The position numbers were made by a program, and so were the translations under genes. Positions 22,965-26,327 of a stretch of 26,327 bases of DNA are shown here, in pieces. The DNA comes from SKLM01 sp964542755. Lineage in GTDB: Bacteria > Chloroflexota > Anaerolineae > B4-G1. Location: contig CAZIWL010000055.1 in assembly GCA_964542755.1 (NCBI GenBank), positions 1 through 26,327 of the forward strand, in the 5' to 3' direction. Each line of letters starts with the position of its first letter. Within the stretch, counting starts at the first letter, position 1. Under the pieces are notes generated by a model. That model worked only from the letters and a program-made list of their open reading frames with translations. It had not been told where the DNA came from and made no database searches.

Positions 22965-23030
22965 GTCAGGCGCGGATGCACCACTGGAAATCCTCCGACT
23001 CGTCCTCCCAGTGACACAACCGCGCCTGAC
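22965..23030 (-). promoter_or_regulatory. 66-nt nested inverted repeat between ferredoxin gene and hdrA
   Basis: An outer perfect 11-bp stem (22965-22975 with 23020-23030) encloses a six-by-six internal loop and an inner 6-bp stem CACTGG/CCAGTG (22982-22987 with 23008-23013). The apical loop contains two GGAGGA repeats in the minus-strand RNA. The architecture suggests a structured RNA (leader, riboswitch or processing site) in the operon. It is not a tRNA, and no known class was recognised. Confidence 0.55.
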
Positions 23031-23074
23031 AATAGACTCTGCTTTTCTAAGCCGTTCGCGGACTCAGCCGGGAT

Positions 23075-23572
23075 CTATCTCCTGAGGACTTCCTCGATCG
23101 CCCGCTTTCGCCGGGTCTTTTGTGCTCTCCGATCAGGTGCGGTCAGCTCGAGTGCTTCCTTCGGACACCACTTGATGCACTGTGGACCGTCCTCTTCGTC
23201 CTCGCATAGATCACACATCTCGGCCAGCTTCGTCCGAGGGTTGATGGAGATCGCGCCGAAGTCACACGCCTCAATGCACCACGCGCACCCGTCGCACCGT
23301 CCTGCGTCGACGCGTATAACACCTGTCTCCGGGTCCTGGGTTAGTGCGTCCCGCGGACAAGCGATCACGCAAGGTGCATCCTCACACGTGCGGCAGGCCA
23401 CCGCCGTCATCAGGACCTTGTGCTCCCGTATGGTCCGAATTCTGCTCCGGAACGTGTTGAACTCGCCTGTCTTGTTGTGCGAGCAAACGTACTCGCATAT
23501 CTGGCAGCCGACACACTTCTCTGGATCACACGCTATGTACTGGTATTTCGAAGTTGAGGGGAGAGGCATCAT
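23075..23572 (-). CDS. Four-cluster ferredoxin subunit, partner of the AOR-family enzyme
   Basis: The 165-residue protein has 16 cysteines in four cluster motifs, of the HycB/CooF/AorA type: C20/23/26/30, C60/63/68/72 (CRTCEDAPCVIAC), C93/96/99/103 (CDGCAWCIEAC) and C120/123/132/136. It should transfer electrons between the tungsten enzyme and HdrA. The gene follows the AOR gene by six nt. AGGAG is three nt from the first ATG (23572) and six from the second (23569), so either may be used. The C-terminal 20 residues are basic and helical. Confidence 0.92.
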   Translation of the reverse strand: MMPLPSTSKYQYIACDPEKCVGCQICEYVCSHNKTGEFNTFRSRIRTIREHKVLMTAVACRTCEDAPCVIACPRDALTQDPETGVIRVDAGRCDGCAWCIEACDFGAISINPRTKLAEMCDLCEDEEDGPQCIKWCPKEALELTAPDRRAQKTRRKRAIEEVLRR

Positions 23573-23578
23573 AATCTC

Positions 23579-25468
23579 CTATACACCAATCTCTTCTGCG
23601 ACATCTTCCATCCCCAATTCCACCAGCTTCTCCGCGGGGATCAAGCCTTCCTCGGTCCAGCCTTTGGCCTCGTAGTAGAGGTCCTTGAGGTACTCCAATT
23701 CCTCGTCGGTCACCATGTGCCCGGCGGATACCCCCTTCGTCATGGGCTCATGCTGCCACCGGTAGGGTAGATGATCATCCTCTCTCGTCCAGCCCTCGCG
23801 GATGTTGAAGGCCTTCTTCATGGTATGCGCCCGCTCGCCGATCAGATCCACCGCATCGTAGTCGAAGTCCCAACCCGTCGTGGCGTTAATCAGCTTGGCG
23901 ATGGCCGGCCAGGCTCCTGCCCGATCCGCCTTCCCCGTGAAGCAGCGACGAATGAACTTACACAGAGGGAGCGTGTCATACACGGCTGCGTATTCCTCCG
24001 TGCTTCTTGCCAGCTCTCCTCGAGTCTCGTCAACGCTGAACCGATCGACCTGGCCCTTGATGTCGGGATCGTACGCCGCCGACCGGTTGTGGCACCCGCC
24101 ACGGGTTCCCACCGCCAGCCCGACGGAGAACGTCTTGAGCGATCGCGCGTCATAGCCCGGTGTCTCCAAGCCTTTGATATTCATCGCCCATTGGTAGCTT
24201 TCTGTGCCGCGCTCCTCATCCAGCGTCGCGCTCGCGCGCTTCGTCCCCTCGGCCAGAAGGTTGCCCATGTACCCGTCCCGATGGGCGATCATCTCGGTCA
24301 GCCGCACCATCGCCATGCCGTCACCGAAGTTTGCCTCGAATCCCTCCGGGTATCGCTCGCATGCAAAATCTTCCTTTGTGAAGATGCCCCGCTCAAAGCA
24401 CTCCATCGCCCAGCTGATGGTCACGCCAGTGCTCATCGTGTCCATACCCAGCTCGTTGCAGTTGACAATGGCCTTGATCGAGGCCTCCATATCGCTGACG
24501 CCGCAGTTCGATGACAGAGCGTAGAGCGACTCGTACTCGATGTGTCCCATCGCAGGGGCGTAGGGCCCTTCCTTCACATAACCGACTTGCTCGCACGCGA
24601 TCGGGCACTGGGCGCAGGCGATCGTCTTCTCCTTGTAATGCTCGTGCAGGTACTCGCCGCTGACCAGCTCAGCCTCCTCAAACACGCCTTCCTGGTAGTT
24701 TCTGGTCGGCAGCAGTCCCAGCTTGTTCATATTCAGCACGTTCGAGGAGGTGCCTAGGATCCGATACTTCTGTGTATGCGGTCCCTGCGCCGCTTGAAGA
24801 ATGTCGTATGAAAGCTCAAGCAGCTTCTCAGGATCGGCTACCTGGATGCCGTTCGTCCCGCGCACGGAAAGCGCCTTCAGCTTCTTGGAGCCCCACACCG
24901 CCCCGTGACCCGTGCGACCTGCCTTTCGACCGTCGTTGCTTACGTTGGCGATGCGCGACAGGTTCTCGCCGGCTGGTCCGATAACCGCGGATCGGACCTG
25001 GTCATCACCGTACTCTTCCCGAATCGTGTCCTCCGACTCGGTGGTGGTCAAGCCAACCAGATCGGAAGCGTCGTGGAACTCGATCTTGTCATCGTCCACG
25101 AGGACCCTGATCCAGTCTTCGCTGGTTCCATGGATGACGATTCCGTCCCACCGCGCGCGCTTCAGCGCGACCGTGAACCAGCTGCTCGACAGGCTGTCGC
25201 CAATGAACCCCGTCAACGGCGACTTGGAGGCCATGCCATACTTCCCACCCACCGGCACGGGGGTACCGGCGAAGAGGCCGTTGGCGATACAGATTGGGTT
25301 CCCCGGCGACAGCGGGTCGCAGCCCGACTCGATGTTCTCCCAACAGAGTCGGGTTGCCATCGAGACGCCGCCAATGTAAGTCTTGTACCATTCTTCGGGT
25401 TTCGACTCGACCCACGTCTTTCGATCAGCCAAGTCGATGTGCAGAATCCTTCCACTGTAGCCTTCCAT
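23579..25468 (-). CDS. Aldehyde:ferredoxin oxidoreductase-family tungsten enzyme
   Basis: The 629-residue protein has the whole AOR fold. The N-terminal domain has GYSGRILHIDL and FIGDSLSSSWF; the central cofactor region has GRKAGRTGHGAVWGSKKLKA. The cluster ligands are C285/C288/C292 (CAQCPIAC) and C503 (PLCKF). Glu and His residues are in EYES (about 311-314) and GGCH (460). The family binds a bis-pyranopterin tungsten or molybdenum cofactor and oxidises aldehydes to acids with ferredoxin, or runs in reverse. Relatives include BamB of benzoyl-CoA reductase, so the substrate is not certain. The ATG at 25468 has AGGAGGT six nt upstream, inside the last codons of the MoaD gene. Confidence 0.93.
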   Translation of the reverse strand: MEGYSGRILHIDLADRKTWVESKPEEWYKTYIGGVSMATRLCWENIESGCDPLSPGNPICIANGLFAGTPVPVGGKYGMASKSPLTGFIGDSLSSSWFTVALKRARWDGIVIHGTSEDWIRVLVDDDKIEFHDASDLVGLTTTESEDTIREEYGDDQVRSAVIGPAGENLSRIANVSNDGRKAGRTGHGAVWGSKKLKALSVRGTNGIQVADPEKLLELSYDILQAAQGPHTQKYRILGTSSNVLNMNKLGLLPTRNYQEGVFEEAELVSGEYLHEHYKEKTIACAQCPIACEQVGYVKEGPYAPAMGHIEYESLYALSSNCGVSDMEASIKAIVNCNELGMDTMSTGVTISWAMECFERGIFTKEDFACERYPEGFEANFGDGMAMVRLTEMIAHRDGYMGNLLAEGTKRASATLDEERGTESYQWAMNIKGLETPGYDARSLKTFSVGLAVGTRGGCHNRSAAYDPDIKGQVDRFSVDETRGELARSTEEYAAVYDTLPLCKFIRRCFTGKADRAGAWPAIAKLINATTGWDFDYDAVDLIGERAHTMKKAFNIREGWTREDDHLPYRWQHEPMTKGVSAGHMVTDEELEYLKDLYYEAKGWTEEGLIPAEKLVELGMEDVAEEIGV

Positions 25469-25471
25469 CAA

Positions 25472-25756
25472 TTAACCTCCTGCTGACATAGACATCACGA
25501 TGATCCGATCACTGTCACTGGGGCTCTCGTCCATCTCGTGGGGTTGTATCATACGCCTCCCGTCCAGGTTCAGGATGTTGGGGGCTTGCAGCGACTCTCC
25601 ATCGGCCTGAACGATGTCTCCGACCATGTCGGGATACTCCCGGACCAGGGCTCGCACAACATCTCGGAAGGTGGCCCGGTCCTCAAGCCTCAATGTGATT
25701 TCTGACTTTCCGGCGATGAGCCTGGGAAGTCCGAAGAGTTCAACTTCGACACGCAT
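25472..25756 (-). CDS. MoaD/ThiS-family sulfur carrier protein
   Basis: The 94-residue beta-grasp protein ends in the diagnostic Gly-Gly (SMSAGG). The pattern is VEVELFGLPRLIAGK, then a FRDVVRALVREYP helix and a final DSDRIIVMSMSAGG strand. The C-terminal Gly would be activated to a thiocarboxylate and supply sulfur for the pyranopterin dithiolene. It lies directly before the AOR gene, a common pairing for tungsten enzymes, and the two share an overlapping Shine-Dalgarno. It is the first gene of the redox cluster. Confidence 0.9.
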   Translation of the reverse strand: MRVEVELFGLPRLIAGKSEITLRLEDRATFRDVVRALVREYPDMVGDIVQADGESLQAPNILNLDGRRMIQPHEMDESPSDSDRIIVMSMSAGG

Positions 25757-26327
25757 ATCCGTCGACCGCTTTCTGGCCCTTCACTCGGCACACCGAACCG
25801 ACCGCGGCGCGCCCCATGGTTTCTTCGAAACGCGTATATTCTATCAGTACCGCCTTATAAGTGCAAATGAACGACGAGGCGTGGATGTGTTACTGGTATG
25901 CGCCAACGACTTGTCGCGGTTCGCACCTTGTAAGGTTTGGACCGGTCGGACGCGGCGTGCAACAGACAGATCGGGTCCCTCGGAGGTGTGAGGCTTCCGG
26001 CTACCCGCGAGGTCGGGGGGTGCACGAACGAGTTGTTGCCCCCTACCGGTGCGATGTACCTTGCGGGTGCGTTGCACCTCACAAACGTATGCTTGCCACG
26101 TGTGCCAGTCACATGGTCGGTACGCCGGCGCCAAACGTCTCCAACCGACAACGATCTCCGCGACAAAACGTTAGCGCACGCATTCCCCTTGCGAGGGTTC
26201 CGATGGCTAGGGTGGTCGCGGTATCGCCTGGGGAAGCGAGGTCGAGGTCGCTGGACTTCGATCGGGTACCCTACTAAGAAACTGTCATCGGCTGAGCCTA
26301 TGGGCGCATTCGCACCATTGGTCTGTC
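25757..26327. other. Region upstream of the redox cluster
   Basis: No convincing gene is seen; open frames on both strands (25861-26277 plus, 25855-26166 minus) lack motifs and ribosome sites and have odd compositions rich in Arg, Pro and Cys. It contains the candidate cluster promoter (25838-25866). A 12-bp dyad ACCTT-GT-AAGGT (25925-25936) and a small hairpin GGTGC-GTT-GCACC (26066-26078) are also present. Confidence 0.55.
25838..25866 (-). promoter_or_regulatory. Candidate promoter of the MoaD-AOR-Hdr-Mvh cluster
   Basis: On the minus strand TTGCAC (plus 25861-25866, three of six) and TAGAAT (plus 25838-25843, five of six) are 17 bp apart. Transcription would start near 25831, about 75 nt before the MoaD ATG. 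A short dyad GTTTC-TTC-GAAAC (25819-25831) overlaps the expected start and could be an operator. Confidence 0.5.

Noticed and set aside
22886..23074. tRNA-Sec gene in the gap upstream of hdrA
   Set aside because: The nested repeat has an 11-bp stem and 20-nt loop but no T-loop, D-arm or CCA-like end on either strand.
23579..25468. BamB (benzoyl-CoA reductase class II) assignment of the AOR-family protein
   Set aside because: The neighbour ferredoxin and HdrA resemble Bam partners, but no BamD, no BamGHI and no aromatic-degradation genes are present; sequence alone does not separate the subfamilies by eye.
25861..26277. 138-residue plus-strand frame at the right end
   Set aside because: No ribosome site, unlikely composition (many Arg, Pro, Cys), overlapping frames on both strands; it also begins in the promoter of the redox cluster.

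Overview
The window looks like a GC-rich bacterial chromosome segment close to the replication origin. Its left part has the classic rpmH-rnpA-yidD-(lipoprotein)-yidC-jag order followed by parA-parB. A Chloroflexota (Anaerolineae-like) anaerobe is the best guess. The reasons are the short YidC without a large periplasmic domain, the PQQ-repeat lipoprotein beside yidC, the PAC2-family protein, the NAGPA-type glycosidase and the tungsten/hydrogenase enzymes. This placement is inference: there is no rRNA gene and no search could be run.

Layout. 1-330 is a leader region with a near-consensus promoter (TTGACC-17-TATAAT) and stem-loops ahead of rpmH. 331-7083 (+) holds the ribosomal/RNase P/membrane-insertase operon, a PfkB-family sugar kinase, ParA and ParB. 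7407-8429 (+) holds a small protein made of two copies of a Cys-containing module, and a family-4 uracil-DNA glycosylase. 8462-12200 (-) holds a membrane metallophosphoesterase, an enolase-superfamily (dipeptide-epimerase-like) enzyme and a phosphodiester glycosidase. 12304-15409 (-) holds a cold-shock protein with a long acidic repeat extension, a PAC2 protein and a DUF554 membrane protein.

15895-25756 (-) is a long redox cluster. In transcription order it runs MoaD-like sulfur carrier, aldehyde:ferredoxin-oxidoreductase-family tungsten enzyme, four-cluster ferredoxin, HdrA with a C-terminal MvhD domain, an HdrC-ferredoxin-MvhD fusion, [NiFe]-hydrogenase small subunit (MvhG), large subunit (MvhA) and a polyferredoxin. 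It reads as a soluble flavin-based electron-bifurcating or confurcating machine joining H2, a tungsten aldehyde/carboxylate enzyme and ferredoxin. No HdrB (the heterodisulfide-reducing subunit) is present in the window.

The most striking observation is that hdrA looks broken into two reading frames by a UGA. That UGA lies exactly in frame, at the place where related HdrA proteins have Cys before ILAPKM. It is followed 17 nt later by a stem-loop with a bulged U and a G-U apical loop that closely resembles the E. coli fdhF SECIS. The two halves are therefore best annotated as one 837-residue selenoprotein, Sec at residue 203. Other notable items are an apparent intrinsic terminator inside the cold-shock gene leader, a 66-nt nested inverted repeat upstream of hdrA, an 18-bp perfect hairpin after the polyferredoxin gene, and a start-less open frame just upstream of the DUF554 gene.
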